DNA of 64,000 nucleotides from Methanomicrobium sp. W14 (GCF_017875315.1 NZ_JAGGMM010000002.1:1-64000); one strand, 5' to 3'; positions 7,969 to 17,760 are shown, counted from the stretch's first letter. Notes: generated from the letters alone by a model not told the origin. Numbers and translations: made by a program.

Positions 7969-10173
7969 TTGAAGAAGATAAAAAACAGGCCGGAAAATAT
8001 AAAAAAACTGCATTCATACAAATTTTATCTTTTCACCGCAATCATCCTCATTGTACTTGCAGTAATAATCTCATCCATTTCCGTCGGGTTCATGTATTCT
8101 GTACAGCTTATCCGTGAACATGCTGTACACTCCCAAAATGAGGTCTGTGAACGTATATACTATGATACTGACCTCATAAACCGCGGTCTTGAGATGTACG
8201 ACATGTCGCTTAACAACAGGCTTGAAACCGATTTCAAATATTTTATGGATGAATACGAAAAAAGCGGCAGAAATCCCGATAAAATGAACTTAAGCTCTGT
8301 CGCGGAAAAGACAGGCGACGACATTACGCTATATATTATCAACGAAAGCTATGTGATAACTCATTCCACAAACCCCGGCAGTATAGGCCTGGACTTCAGG
8401 ACATATACCCCTTACTACATCAAATACTTAAGCGACATCATCAACTCCTCAGGATTCTTCCCGGAAAGGGTCTTGCCGGAGTCAGAAACCAGGCTACATA
8501 AAAAATTCGGCTACATGCCCACGCCTGACAACAAATATATCCTTGAAATGAGCCTTTATGACGAAAATTTCAACAACATCAGAAAGGAGCTTAAATACAC
8601 TGACAGCATAGAAAAAATCGCAAATAACAGCCCTTACATTAAAGATATAAGAATATTTGATACCCTGAAAAGAGAGATTGAAAACGATTCATTTAGTCCT
8701 GACGCTGAATTTTCTGCCCTTCTTAATGAGATCTTTGAATCCGGAACCGGAAGGGACGTGAAAGACCCTGTCACAGGAGAAACTGTCAGGTATCTTTATG
8801 TCCCACTTAAAAGCAAAATTTACGGCTCAGACAACAGCCTTATAGTTGAAATGGCTCTTGACGACAGTCCCATTGCTTCATTAACAAACAGCATTGTCGC
8901 CCAGTATGTCCTGATAGTCCTGTTTTCCATACTTCTATGCCTTGGATGCGCCGCTTTGATTTCACGCCACTTCTCTAATGAAATAGAAGGAATAGTAAGT
9001 GACATTTCAGTAATCTCAGGCGGGGACCTTGACCGTAAAATAAGGGATACAAGGGCTCTGGAATTTAAAAAACTTGAAGAAAGCATCAACCTTATGGTCG
9101 AAAACATCAGGGAGAATATCAAAAAATGCACAAAAGCGCAGGATGTCCTCAAAACAGAAAGAGACAGGGCACAGATGTACTTTTCAATAGCTGACGTCAT
9201 CTTTATAGCATGTGATATTGATGGAATTATCCGGGAAATAAACAAAAAATCGCTTGAAGTGTTCGGTTACGCAGAGGAAGAGGCTGTTGGAAAGGATTTT
9301 TTTGATCTTATGTTTACCGACGAAAACAGGGAGACAATAAAAGACATTCTCTCGGACTACATTATGTCAGGTAAACAGACGCCTCTGAATTTCAGGTGCA
9401 GGGCTAAGACAAGAAATGGAAAATTAAAAGACGTTAATTTAAGCACAGTGCTTCTGAAAAACAGTTCCGACAGTTTAAAAGGCTGGCTTACTACAGGTGC
9501 CGACGTAACAGACGAACTTGCAATTAAAAGGGAGCTAGAACTGTCACTAAACCAGAAAAATATCCTTTTAAGAGAGGTTCACCACAGGGTTAAAAACAAC
9601 CTCCAGATAATAATAAGCCTGTTTGACCTCAAGTCATACTGTACTGACGACAAAAACCTCCTGATGTATATAAAAGGGGCAAAGTCCAGAATCAGCGCAA
9701 TGGCCATTGTTCATGAAATAATGTACAGGTCTGACAATTTTACAAAAGTAAACATCCCCGAATATGTAAAAGGAATCGTTTCAGAGTCACTGTCATCTTT
9801 CGGGCAAAAAGAAAATATCAGTGTAAAGTATGATATGGATGAGGTCTTCTTTGACCTTGACAACTCCGTGCCTTTCGGTATTCTTGTAAATGAACTTGTT
9901 TCAAACTCCATAAGCCACGCTTTTGAAGGAGAAGGAACAGGGATAAAAGACAACCAAATTTTCATATCTCTCAAAAGAGCGGATGGAAAGATTATATTCA
10001 CCTTCAGCGACAACGGCTGCGGAATGCCATCTGAAGACGAACTTAAGGGAAAAAACACTATAGGGCTCAACCTTATCATAAATCTCGTCAGGCAGCTTTC
10101 AGGTGTGATGAACGTAATCCGGGAGAACGGAACGACATTCATAATCGAAATAGAGGACTTTGGACATCTGTAA
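7969..10173 (+). CDS. Membrane sensor histidine kinase (Cache-HAMP-PAS-HisKA_2-HATPase)
   Basis: A 734-residue sensor. A transmembrane helix at about 20-43 is followed by an extracellular region to about 308 of double-Cache type, a second helix (about 310-332, VLIVLFSILLCLGCAALI), a HAMP-like linker (335-385), a PAS domain (about 405-520, IADVIFIACDIDGIIREIN onset), then the H-box EVHHRVKNNLQ with phospho-His about 538 and a HATPase with N-box NELVSNSISHAF and G-box DNGCGMPS. Start is TTG at 7969, backed by GGGGGATG about ten bases upstream. It follows the two archaeosortase-like genes on the same strand with a 72-base gap; no regulator lies next to it. Confidence 0.9.
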   Translation: MKKIKNRPENIKKLHSYKFYLFTAIILIVLAVIISSISVGFMYSVQLIREHAVHSQNEVCERIYYDTDLINRGLEMYDMSLNNRLETDFKYFMDEYEKSGRNPDKMNLSSVAEKTGDDITLYIINESYVITHSTNPGSIGLDFRTYTPYYIKYLSDIINSSGFFPERVLPESETRLHKKFGYMPTPDNKYILEMSLYDENFNNIRKELKYTDSIEKIANNSPYIKDIRIFDTLKREIENDSFSPDAEFSALLNEIFESGTGRDVKDPVTGETVRYLYVPLKSKIYGSDNSLIVEMALDDSPIASLTNSIVAQYVLIVLFSILLCLGCAALISRHFSNEIEGIVSDISVISGGDLDRKIRDTRALEFKKLEESINLMVENIRENIKKCTKAQDVLKTERDRAQMYFSIADVIFIACDIDGIIREINKKSLEVFGYAEEEAVGKDFFDLMFTDENRETIKDILSDYIMSGKQTPLNFRCRAKTRNGKLKDVNLSTVLLKNSSDSLKGWLTTGADVTDELAIKRELELSLNQKNILLREVHHRVKNNLQIIISLFDLKSYCTDDKNLLMYIKGAKSRISAMAIVHEIMYRSDNFTKVNIPEYVKGIVSESLSSFGQKENISVKYDMDEVFFDLDNSVPFGILVNELVSNSISHAFEGEGTGIKDNQIFISLKRADGKIIFTFSDNGCGMPSEDELKGKNTIGLNLIINLVRQLSGVMNVIRENGTTFIIEIEDFGHL

Positions 10174-10250
10174 AACCAAAAAGCAGAGCAGAAAAATAAA
10201 ATCCAAAAAACTTTCTTATCACTCTTATTTAAGGAAATCCAAAAAAATAT

Positions 10251-11177
10251 TCAGAATGTATAGATAATGCTGAAAAGCACTTCTCCTGAAACCATAAGAA
10301 TACATGCAAATATAACCGCCGATATGCCGGCAGTCCACCTGAACGCAGACAAAATGTCGCCGCGTGCATCAAAAAGGCTTCTCTCTCCTTCTCCTATAAC
10401 ATATACTCCGGGTTTTACAAAAGCCGTCCTGCAGCCGCCTGCTATAAGCGACATCGGAATGCCTCCGTTGAAACCTCCCCTTTTTTTCCTGTCACGCAAA
10501 AACGTCCTCCACGCGAAAGACAAATTTCCTCTTACCGCAAAATAGAGGACAAGTATAAGACCTGTGAACCTTGCGGGAACATAGTTCAAAACGTCGTCTG
10601 TCCGTGCGGAAAACCAACCAAGCCTTATCCTTTCGTCCATATACCCGAGCATTGCGTCCATCGTATTAAAAGCCCTGAAGAATGCGGCGCCTAAAAGACC
10701 GAAAAACGTGAAATAAAACAGAGGCGACACCACAGAGTCCACGAGGTTTTCCGCCATCGACTCGTACGCGGCCGAAAGAATTTCCTCGTCATTAAGTACA
10801 CAGGCATCCCTTGAAACAAGCATCTGGACCTCGTTTCTTCCACCGCCTGTCATAAAAGCGTTTTCCACACTTTTGACGTGCTCCTCAAGCGACCTCCAGG
10901 CAAAGCATGCTTTAAGGAAAAACGGCGCCCCGACAACAAAAACAACCAGCGGAGCATACCTTTCAAAGAGATAAAACGGTGTTGAAAACAGAAGAGCCGT
11001 AAACAGAGCTAATATTACACCCGAAAACCTCTGCAGGTACTCAGGGTACAGACATGGCTTTCCCCATATACTTATAAAACTTCCGAGAAGTGCAACAGGA
11101 TGAAACCTGCTGTGGGGGTCACCGGTTATCCTGTCGACGATGACCGATAAAACAAGAATTAAGGCCGGCAACGCCAT
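10251..11177 (-). CDS. cbiB: Adenosylcobinamide-phosphate synthase
   Basis: Integral membrane enzyme (CbiB/CobD) that joins adenosylcobyric acid to an aminopropanol-type linker in cobamide synthesis. The 308-residue protein has the typical opening VDRITGDPHSRFHPVALLGS (about 14-33), the internal VSRDACVLNDEE and ESMAENLVDSVVSPLFYF blocks (about 122-155), a DAMLGYMDERIRLGWFSARTDDVLNYVPAR region (172-202), and FNGGIPMSLIAG near the C-terminus. Several hydrophobic helices are present. It overlaps the end of the upstream small membrane-protein gene by about 19 bases. The presence of B12-dependent NrdJ in the same window shows a consumer of the product, though methanogen methyltransferases would be the main use. 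Confidence 0.92.
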   Translation of the reverse strand: MALPALILVLSVIVDRITGDPHSRFHPVALLGSFISIWGKPCLYPEYLQRFSGVILALFTALLFSTPFYLFERYAPLVVFVVGAPFFLKACFAWRSLEEHVKSVENAFMTGGGRNEVQMLVSRDACVLNDEEILSAAYESMAENLVDSVVSPLFYFTFFGLLGAAFFRAFNTMDAMLGYMDERIRLGWFSARTDDVLNYVPARFTGLILVLYFAVRGNLSFAWRTFLRDRKKRGGFNGGIPMSLIAGGCRTAFVKPGVYVIGEGERSLFDARGDILSAFRWTAGISAVIFACILMVSGEVLFSIIYTF

Positions 11178-11683
11178 GCTACTACTACTGCCAGTGTAAG
11201 AATTATTATTGATGCAAAACCGGGGACTTTACCGTAATACATATATCCTGCGATATAAGCAACCCATCCAAGCAAAACAAGGACTATTATCGTGAAAGGG
11301 TAAAGATAATGCTTTTTTTCAGGGACAGGAGACGGAATCTCATCGGTGACGTCGGGTATCTCGAGTTCCCTGTCCCTTACGCTCACATTAAATGTTTCCC
11401 TGACAGTCCCGTAGCCGGTTATAACCTCAACCTGAAAGCTTCCCGTCGGGGCTGCCGAAAGTATGGGAATCCTGAACTCCATCTCATCCTTCAGGTAAAT
11501 ATTTTCATGGAGGAAATGCGTGAATCTTCTGGCGTTTATGACAGAAACCGTTACATGAAGTGGGGAGCCGTGGTTTATCAGTTTCATCACCAAATCCTCT
11601 CCGACTTCAGCTTCAGCCTTTTCCGGAACCTCAATTGAGTTAATCTGCCTTTTGTTTACATTTACAATATAGCCTGTCATCAC
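11159..11683 (-). CDS. Archaeal membrane protein of unknown function with extracytoplasmic beta domain
   Basis: I do not recognise a function. The 174 residues begin with about 120 residues of beta-rich, soluble character (IEVPEKAEAEVGEDLVMKL, later FQVEVITGYGTVRETFNVSVRD), which resembles an Ig-like or CARDB-type domain, followed by a charged linker and two C-terminal transmembrane helices (about 127-146 and 152-170). This topology fits a DUF7524-like archaeal family, but that name is from memory. There is no N-terminal signal peptide, so orientation is uncertain. Its 3' end overlaps cbiB, so translation is probably coupled; the order may simply reflect an operon with the Trm112-like gene and purA upstream. 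Confidence 0.7.
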   Translation of the reverse strand: MMTGYIVNVNKRQINSIEVPEKAEAEVGEDLVMKLINHGSPLHVTVSVINARRFTHFLHENIYLKDEMEFRIPILSAAPTGSFQVEVITGYGTVRETFNVSVRDRELEIPDVTDEIPSPVPEKKHYLYPFTIIVLVLLGWVAYIAGYMYYGKVPGFASIIILTLAVVVAWRCRP

Positions 11684-11718
11684 ATTCCTCCATCAATTAA
11701 AAACCGGTTTTACCGGTC

Positions 11719-11916
11719 TTATTCCTTTTTTTCGCGCGGCAAAAGGTCAGGAATACCTTCGGATATAGGATAATCGACCATGCATCTGCCACAGCTTAAA
11801 GTCCCTTCTATTATGTCCTCTTCGCCGCTTTCAAGCGTTTCCTTCTTCTTTACTGTCAGTTTCAGATCGCCTTTGCACACAGGACAGCACAGTATATCGT
11901 AAGTTGACATCCTCAT
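11719..11916 (-). CDS. Trm112-like zinc-ribbon methyltransferase activator
   Basis: A short zinc-ribbon protein of about 66 residues. It opens YDILCCPVCKGDLKL, then a charged loop and a second pair in LSCGRCMVDYPISEGIPDLLP, which is the Trm112/YcaR pattern. In archaea and eukaryotes Trm112 binds and stabilises several SAM methyltransferases acting on tRNA, rRNA and release factor. I chose the ATG at 11916 because GAGGTG lies nine bases upstream; a GTG at 11928 and an ATG two codons further in are alternatives. It sits between purA and the unknown membrane-protein gene on the same strand, a spacing of 11 to 35 bases that suggests one operon. Confidence 0.8.
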   Translation of the reverse strand: MRMSTYDILCCPVCKGDLKLTVKKKETLESGEEDIIEGTLSCGRCMVDYPISEGIPDLLPREKKE

Positions 11917-11939
11917 CCTAAATGACACCTCTTTTCTTT

Positions 11940-12941
11940 TTATCTTATATCTATTATCTGGCTCATCTCAGGACCTGTAGAGATGAGTTTTATAGGTACA
12001 CCTATATCCTCTTCAGCTTTCTTTAAAAACTCCAGAGCCTTTGGTGTGAGCTGGCTGTACTCCGTTGCGCCGAAGCACTCGGGATCGACATGATCAATTC
12101 CGGTTATTGCGCCTATTGTGCACCCGTTTATCATTGCCGAGTACTTTGCCATTTTTCCGTCCCACCCGCCTATCCTTCTCTCGCGGTGCGTAACAGTTCC
12201 GAACTCCGCTATTCCAAGACGGTGTGACTCTTCACGTGTCATCTCGGTCCCGAACGGACCCTCGCCTACACGTGTCGGGTAGGCCTTGAACACAACTATT
12301 ACGTCATCAATCCTCGTCGGCCCGACACCGTTGTCTGCTGCGATCTGGGAGGCTGATGTGTCCTTGCTTGTAACAAACGGGTATGTTCCGAAATAAAGCG
12401 ATATGCCAAAACCCTGTGTTCCCTCAAGTATAACGTTTTCCCCGCGGTCAAGTGCGGAGTTTATCTCGACGGCTGCATCAGTCAGGTATTTTTTAAGCTC
12501 CGGAATATCCTTTGCCTGCTTTGCCGTTCTGTTCACACGTGCGACATTTGCAGGGCCGCATCCGGTTCCTGTGGAGCCTATTTTCTTGGAGAGATACTCG
12601 TTGCCCTTGTCCTGGGCTATATGCTCGGCTTCTATTATACCACACCTGGCGTCAATAAATATACGGTCTTCTACACCCAGTCTTTCGACTTCATTCTTTA
12701 AAACGTTTGGATCTACAAGAACACCGCTGCCGATAAGAAGCTTTGCGCCGGGGTACACAAAGCCCGAAGGTATCATCCTTACACCGTATTCGTTGTCCTT
12801 TACCTTTACGGTATGGCCGGCGTTTGGCCCGACCCCCCCGCGTGATATTATTGAAGGTTTATCTTTATGTGCTACGTGAGCGACGATCTTTCCTTTGCCT
12901 TCGTCGCCAAAAAAGCCACCAACGATTATTGTACAACTCAT
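11940..12941 (-). CDS. purA: Adenylosuccinate synthetase
   Basis: Catalyses GTP-dependent condensation of IMP with aspartate, the first committed step to AMP. At 333 residues it is the short archaeal type, lacking about 100 residues of the bacterial enzyme. Diagnostic features are the P-loop-like [15 protein letters not shown] at about 7-21, GPNAGHTV (about 38-45) carrying the catalytic His, the STGTGCGPA stretch near 125, [20 protein letters not shown] near 173-192, and the [14 protein letters not shown] block near 250. The start is the ATG at 12941. The large gap upstream carries two origin-box-like sites, so its promoter region overlaps replication-associated sequence. Confidence 0.95.
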   Translation of the reverse strand: MSCTIIVGGFFGDEGKGKIVAHVAHKDKPSIISRGGVGPNAGHTVKVKDNEYGVRMIPSGFVYPGAKLLIGSGVLVDPNVLKNEVERLGVEDRIFIDARCGIIEAEHIAQDKGNEYLSKKIGSTGTGCGPANVARVNRTAKQAKDIPELKKYLTDAAVEINSALDRGENVILEGTQGFGISLYFGTYPFVTSKDTSASQIAADNGVGPTRIDDVIVVFKAYPTRVGEGPFGTEMTREESHRLGIAEFGTVTHRERRIGGWDGKMAKYSAMINGCTIGAITGIDHVDPECFGATEYSQLTPKALEFLKKAEEDIGVPIKLISTGPEMSQIIDIR

Positions 12942-13253
12942 TTATGTTTCAGTAAAGATGATGACTGCATTCAAGATAAAAGTATCATGAGTACACATTT
13001 TCAGTCGCAAAAACAGGCTGTGGGATGATGAAATCAACCTGGAACAGACACTTAAATAACCATGATTTCAGCCGGACAGCATTCAATAATTATAGCGCAC
13101 AAGAAAAGAATATTGATAATTTCCAAAATAGGTAACTATCTTAAAAAAGATATACTTATTTTATTAAAGATATACCTCACTCCATGAATCATTTAGAAAA
13201 ATTTAATAGAAAAATATCTTCTCAATATTAATTTAAGATTAAATTTATCATAA

Positions 13254-13274
13254 TTCCAGTGGAAATAAAGGGGT
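13254..13274 (+). repeat. Outer origin recognition box, left copy 1
   Basis: The site reads TTCCAGTGGAAAT followed by AAAGGGGT, closely matching the archaeal ORB pattern of a short dyad (TTCCA-TGGAA) followed by a G-string. The core AGTGGAAATAAAGGGGT (13258-13274) is identical to copies at 13469-13485 and, inverted, 21728-21744. Orc1/Cdc6 proteins bind such boxes asymmetrically through the winged helix and AAA+ domain. Confidence 0.75.
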
Positions 13275-13464
13275 TTTTATTCAGTTATTCCCATTTAAAT
13301 CCCTGTCAGAAGCAAACGTTCATTTTCAAACATTTCCGCCTTTTCGAAACAACACAACTTCAGTTTTCCCCGGGTTACGGCTTTAAGGGATAACCAAAAT
13401 TCCTGCTACCAAAAAAAGACCTGCATACTTTTTAAAATCTTTTTATTAAGTGTATAATTATTTT

Positions 13465-13485
13465 TTCCAGTGGAAATAAAGGGGT
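13465..13485 (+). repeat. Outer origin recognition box, left copy 2
   Basis: This site is identical over 21 bases to the copy at 13254 and in the same orientation: TTCCAGTGGAAAT then AAAGGGGT. It lies 3.6 kb left of the orc1 start. Direct repetition within non-coding DNA supports a real protein-binding site rather than chance. Confidence 0.75.
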
Positions 13486-13631
13486 GTTTGACAGCCCTGA
13501 AATCAATATTTTCTCCCTTTTTTACACAGACTACCCAAAACCGCACTTACCTCTCAAAAAACATTTTTTCTCCTTTTACACTCTAAAGTCAAAAAGTATT
13601 TGTAGTATTAAAGGACTGCATTTTCCGGGAA

Positions 13632-14789
13632 TCAGATCTCTGATATGAACTCCTCTATTCTTCCCACCGCAGTCATCAGGTCCTCACGGGATACGGCATA
13701 ACTGCACCTGAGATGATTCTTTCCGGAAGTCCCGAATACACTTCCAGGAACCACTGCAACGTGGTGCTCCTTTAAAAGCCTCTCGGCAAACTCCTCATCG
13801 GAAATACCAAATTCGCTGATATTGGGAAAAGCATAAAAAGCGCCATTTGGCATATGTGTCCTAAGCCCGGCCCTGTTAAGGCCTTTTACAAACAGGTTTC
13901 TTCTTATTCTGTATTCCCTGACCATTTCATGGCAGGAATCGGCAGCGTTTTTCAGGGCTTCTATTGCAGCGTACTGCGATGTCGTGGGCGCAGAAAGCAT
14001 TACGTACTGGTGGACCTTAAGTATTGCCCTGCAAAGCTCTTCGGGGGCGCAGAGGTATCCGACACGCCACCCGGTCATCGAATAGGCTTTGGAGAACCCG
14101 TTTATCGTTATCGTTCTACCCCTGAGCTCGTCAACCGAGGCCGCACTTGCCTTTTCACCTTCATAGGTCAGCTCGTTGTATATTTCATCGCTTATTAAAA
14201 GGAGGTCGTTGTCGACTACTATATCGGATATTGCCTTGTAGTCGTCCTTTGTCATAACACCCCCGGAAGGGTTGTTCGGAAAATTGCAGAGAAGAACCTT
14301 GGACTTAGGGGTTATACTTTCCATCAGGGAGTCAGGAGTCAGTTTGAACCCGTCCTTCTCAAGGCACGGAACCGGAACCGGGGTTCCGCATGAAAGCATG
14401 ACATTTGAGCAGTAGGCGATGTAGGACGGGTCTGCAACCAGCACTTCGTCACCCGGGTCGACTACTGATCTGATTGCGATATCAAGTGCCTCGGACGCTC
14501 CCGTGGTGACAATTATCTCGCTTTTCGGATCATAAGTCTCTCCGTAGCTTTCAGACAGGTACCCGCTTATCCCCTGCCTCAGCTGCATGAGACCGCTGTT
14601 TGACGTATAGGCAGTCTGGCCCTGCTCAATTGACCTTATTGCCGCCTCCCTTACATTCCACGGGGTATCATAATCCGGCTCACCTACTCCAAGAGATATT
14701 ACGTCCTCCATCTCCTGGGCAATATCAAAGAACCTGCGTATGCCTGAAGGAGGTATCCTGCAAACGCGTTTTGATCTAAAGTCTCTCAT
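13632..14789 (-). CDS. Pyridoxal-phosphate aminotransferase, class I (aspartate/aromatic type)
   Basis: Fold-type I aminotransferase of 385 residues. Seen in the sequence: SLGVGEPDYDTP near 31-42, TGASEALDIA (about 96-105), CNFPNNPSGGVM around 167-178 with the Asn that orients PLP, SDEIYNELTY near 199-208, and the Schiff-base lysine in NGFSKAYSMTGWRVGY (about 229-244). The final Arg that binds the substrate carboxylate is in HLRCSYA near 362. Members of this archaeal group act on aspartate, alanine or aromatic amino acids; specificity cannot be read. An Lrp-type regulator gene lies directly upstream on the same strand, a pairing often seen in methanogens and suggesting control by amino-acid supply. 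Confidence 0.9.
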   Translation of the reverse strand: MRDFRSKRVCRIPPSGIRRFFDIAQEMEDVISLGVGEPDYDTPWNVREAAIRSIEQGQTAYTSNSGLMQLRQGISGYLSESYGETYDPKSEIIVTTGASEALDIAIRSVVDPGDEVLVADPSYIAYCSNVMLSCGTPVPVPCLEKDGFKLTPDSLMESITPKSKVLLCNFPNNPSGGVMTKDDYKAISDIVVDNDLLLISDEIYNELTYEGEKASAASVDELRGRTITINGFSKAYSMTGWRVGYLCAPEELCRAILKVHQYVMLSAPTTSQYAAIEALKNAADSCHEMVREYRIRRNLFVKGLNRAGLRTHMPNGAFYAFPNISEFGISDEEFAERLLKEHHVAVVPGSVFGTSGKNHLRCSYAVSREDLMTAVGRIEEFISEI

Positions 14790-15030
14790 TTTTTCCTCTG
14801 CCTTTAAACTAATCTGAAACTACTTTTTTACAATATTTTTTTCTGCATTTCCAACAAGCCGCAGATTTTTTGAAAACTCCTGCAAAAATTTTATTCATGC
14901 TCTTTTTTGCAGATTTTCCACAAACCCGGATATTTGCACAGGTTCTGATATTTATATAATTTTTTCTAATTTTTTTCCGGGTTTTTTCAGCATTTTATTT
15001 TTGGAGGTTTTCAGGAAGAAGCTCTGTTAA

Positions 15031-15522
15031 TCAGAAAGTATACAGGAGCCTGTCTCCCGCCCTTTTTTCCGAAAATTCCAGGCCATTTTCCTTGTAAGTC
15101 TTCATTATAAGTATAGTCCCGGTTTCCCTGACCTGCTCCATGGGCGCTACCTGTTCGGCTACGAACCTTGTTATTTCATGGATATTTTTGCCCACCACAA
15201 GAAGTTCAAGGTCATATGCACCACTTATAAGCCTGAGCGACCTTACCTGCCTGAACTTTGAAATTCTCTCGGCTATTTTATCGTACCCGAAGTCTCTCTC
15301 AGGTGAGACTTTAAGTTCTATTATCGCCGCCACAACTCCTTCACCCGCTTTTTCCCAGTCTATGCAGGCCATATATTTCCTAATTACGCCGGCGCTTTCA
15401 AGAACCTCTATACGCTTTGTTACGTCCTCGGCTGTGAGGTCTACCATATCTGCAAGATTTTCGGGCGTAACACGGCAGTCCTCCTCAAGAAGGGTCAGAA
15501 TCATTCTGTCCTTATCATCCAT
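15031..15522 (-). CDS. Lrp/AsnC family transcriptional regulator
   Basis: Feast/famine regulator of 163 residues. The N-terminal 55 residues carry an HTH (DCRVTPENLADMVDLTAEDV, then a recognition helix through KRIEVLESAGVIRKY), followed by the RAM/AsnC effector domain with VVAAIIELKVSPERDFG and the glycine-containing SGAYDLELLVVG turn that forms the ligand pocket. Effector is probably an amino acid. The 240-base AT-rich gap on its 3' side precedes the aminotransferase, whose expression it probably controls. The last 20 residues extend past the usual RAM end. Confidence 0.9.
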   Translation of the reverse strand: MDDKDRMILTLLEEDCRVTPENLADMVDLTAEDVTKRIEVLESAGVIRKYMACIDWEKAGEGVVAAIIELKVSPERDFGYDKIAERISKFRQVRSLRLISGAYDLELLVVGKNIHEITRFVAEQVAPMEQVRETGTILIMKTYKENGLEFSEKRAGDRLLYTF

Positions 15523-15730
15523 ACTATCACTTTAGTACCCTTTAGCGGATTAATCTTTCAAAGAAAGTTGGACCTCGCAGAATATTTAATTTGGCCAGGA
15601 AAAAATCTTCAAAAAAAGTACATTTCAAAATCACTGTAATTTCAGTTTATTCAACTAACATGGTGCAATGAACTCCAAAAATTATTCAGCCGTTTTTTTG
15701 GAGGATTTATTTTTGATTTTTTTGTAATAT

Positions 15731-17053
15731 CTACCTGAAAAGGGACTTAAACCTTGCAGTGTCTATCCGGCTTAAGCGCTCTTCGTCAAACCTCTCGTCC
15801 TGTGTGAGGGTCTTTTTGATGCCCGATGTACCCGTCCCGAACCACATCTCCTTGGTCCTCCCGTATCTTCCGCGTGAAACGACGCGTGAATTTATGACTC
15901 CTAACATTGTGAGCTCTGATATAAGATCCGTAATTCTTCTGTGCGTCAGAACGTCCAGGTCAAGTGTCTGCGCAACATCGCGGTAAATCTGGGCAACCTC
16001 GCCTGTCGTAAAGACCTGTTTGTTCATCTCCGAAAGGATAAGCATAGAATAAAGGACAGCTTTGCTCTGTGTAGGAAGCGAGGATACGCATACGATAAGA
16101 CTGTCAGTCTCAATCTTCTGCTGGGCCTTTTTCACGTGTTTTTCGGCAACTTTTTCCGCGTTTTCCCTTTCCGCGAGCTCACCGGATATCCTCAGGAGGT
16201 CCAGCGCACGTCTTGCGTCCCCGTGCTCTTGTGCAGCAAGCGCAGCGCAAAGAGGTATAACACCCTCTTCAAGGATATCATCCGCAAACGCAACATCTGC
16301 CCTCTGTTTGAGTATGTCGCACAGCTGAGGCGCATTATACGGCGGGAATACCAGCTCTTCCTCGGAAAGGGACGAGAGAACACGCGGGTCCAGAAAGTTA
16401 GTAAAACGGAGGTCGTTTGATATACCTATCATGCTTATTTTTGCATTTTTAAGCTCTGCATTGAATCTTGTAAGGTTGTAAAGAGTTTCGTCACCGCTTT
16501 TTTTGACAAGCTTGTCTATTTCGTCAAGTACTATAACGTTCACGCCGCCTATCGTTTCGACCATACTCTTAAGTTCAGAGTATACCTGGTCTGTCGGCCA
16601 CCCTGTCATAGGAATGCTTGATCTTGTCGTCTTATCACTTGACTTGTTCTCGATGTCTTCCAGTTCGTTTGCAATCTGTGCAAGCACCCTGTACTGCGTG
16701 TCTATAAGCTCACAATTGAGGTGTATTACATTGCATGCCTTTCCCATCTCCCGGCACGCCCTTTCAAGCTCTGCACCTACGTATTTGACAGACGCAGTTT
16801 TTCCTGTCCCTGTTTTGCCATATATAAGAATATTCGAAGGAGTTTCATTTCGTATTGCCGGGGCAAGGATAGAGGCTATCGAGTCAATCTGGGGACGTCT
16901 GTGCGGCAGGATATGAGGGCGGTACGAATGCCTCAGTACTTCCCTGTTTTTGAAAATACCCCTGTTGTTAAGATACTTTGTAAAAAGTCCGACTGAACCG
17001 GAAACATCTTTTTCACCCAAAGTGATATCACCATTATAACTCTTTTCAGACAA
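15731..17053 (-). CDS. cdc6: Orc1/Cdc6 replication initiator
   Basis: Archaeal initiator that binds origin boxes, opens the origin and loads MCM. In 440 residues: Walker A GKTGTGKTA at 79-87, Walker B VIVLDEID at about 173-180, sensor-1 region MIGISNDLRFTNFL near 208-221, initiator-specific insertion in the AAA+ fold, sensor-2-type HGDARRALDLLRISGELA (about 284-301) and a C-terminal winged helix from about 330, including GEVAQIYRDVAQ and HRRITDLISELTMLGVI. The gene reads leftwards, away from a 1.2-kb non-coding region with paired origin boxes and an AT-rich core. That layout, initiator gene beside its origin, is classical for euryarchaea. Length is slightly above the usual 370-420. Confidence 0.96.
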   Translation of the reverse strand: MSEKSYNGDITLGEKDVSGSVGLFTKYLNNRGIFKNREVLRHSYRPHILPHRRPQIDSIASILAPAIRNETPSNILIYGKTGTGKTASVKYVGAELERACREMGKACNVIHLNCELIDTQYRVLAQIANELEDIENKSSDKTTRSSIPMTGWPTDQVYSELKSMVETIGGVNVIVLDEIDKLVKKSGDETLYNLTRFNAELKNAKISMIGISNDLRFTNFLDPRVLSSLSEEELVFPPYNAPQLCDILKQRADVAFADDILEEGVIPLCAALAAQEHGDARRALDLLRISGELAERENAEKVAEKHVKKAQQKIETDSLIVCVSSLPTQSKAVLYSMLILSEMNKQVFTTGEVAQIYRDVAQTLDLDVLTHRRITDLISELTMLGVINSRVVSRGRYGRTKEMWFGTGTSGIKKTLTQDERFDEERLSRIDTARFKSLFR

Positions 17054-17340
17054 ATTAAAACCTCCATAATAAATAAATCAAATTTAGATCAATTTTTTTG
17101 CGTTTTTTTGAAGTGGATAAACAATGCATGAGCTTCAGTCCATACCGGTGACAGCCAGATAAATATACAGATAAATGTAAATTTGCGTTTTTCCGGTCAA
17201 AAACATGTTGGATTACCCGTAAACTAAAACAAATTTCTTTGATGGAAACTCTTAACCCCCCGGAATTTTCCATGTCCCTTATCCCCTTATTCAACTCCAC
17301 ATTTTTCCGTAACTATAGTCTAACGATGTAATTCCTTAAA

Positions 17341-17362
17341 AACCCCTACGTTTCCAGTGGAA
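17341..17362 (-). repeat. Origin recognition box near orc1 start
   Basis: On the minus strand the site reads TTCCACTGGAAACG then TAGGGGTT, an almost textbook ORB: dyad, then AAC, then G-string. The dyad half TTCCAGTGGAAAA also reads on the plus strand into a weaker G-tract (GGAAAGGA, to 17372), so it may bind in either direction. It lies about 290 bases upstream of the orc1 start, where it could also mediate autoregulation. Confidence 0.72.
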
Positions 17363-17650
17363 AAGGAAAGGATCAACTTTTCCCATACATGTACCGGTGA
17401 ATTATATTTTCTGAGAAGACTTCATTTTCTGCTTTGTTTTATCTTTCCGTAGAAATATTTTCGATAATAAATAGTTGTATAGTAAAATATTGTGAAACTA
17501 TAGATCAGGAATAAAATCAGGAAAACATACCTGCTAAAGTATTTGCTTTTTTAATTCTTGTAAAAGAGTAATGCTAAATCTTGAATTTTTTAGGTTTTTA
17601 AGCTTTCTGGGGCTTAGTTTTAGTTTTTTTATCCCTTTCGGGTGTTCTCA

Positions 17651-17678
17651 GACCCCCACCCCTTAGTTTCTACTGGAA
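17651..17678 (-). repeat. Inner origin recognition box, left arm
   Basis: Minus-strand sequence TTCCAGTAGAAAC, one base, then AAGGGGTGGGGGT. The right-arm copy at 18141 is the same over about 27 bases apart from one position. The extended G-string distinguishes this class from the outer boxes. It points away from the AT-rich core. Confidence 0.85.
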
Positions 17679-17760
17679 AAAAAATTGAGGATGAATCTCT
17701 TTGCCGGAGAAAATTTTGTTGTAGAAAATAAGTTACGGAAAATAGTCATTTGTTTGTCTG

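Larger units (their letters stand above)
12942..13631. other. 690-base AT-rich intergenic region with two origin-box-like repeats
   Basis: No gene is visible. The region lies between purA (reading away leftwards) and the 3' end of the aminotransferase. It contains two direct copies of an origin-recognition-box-like sequence (13254-13274 and 13465-13485), both on the plus strand and 211 bases apart. Their surroundings are strongly AT-rich with runs of T. The promoter of purA must also lie in its left part. The repeats are described separately. Confidence 0.7.

Noticed and set aside
17055-17300. Minus-strand frame of 81 codons upstream of orc1
   Set aside because: Lies inside the origin region, unremarkable composition, no ribosome site.
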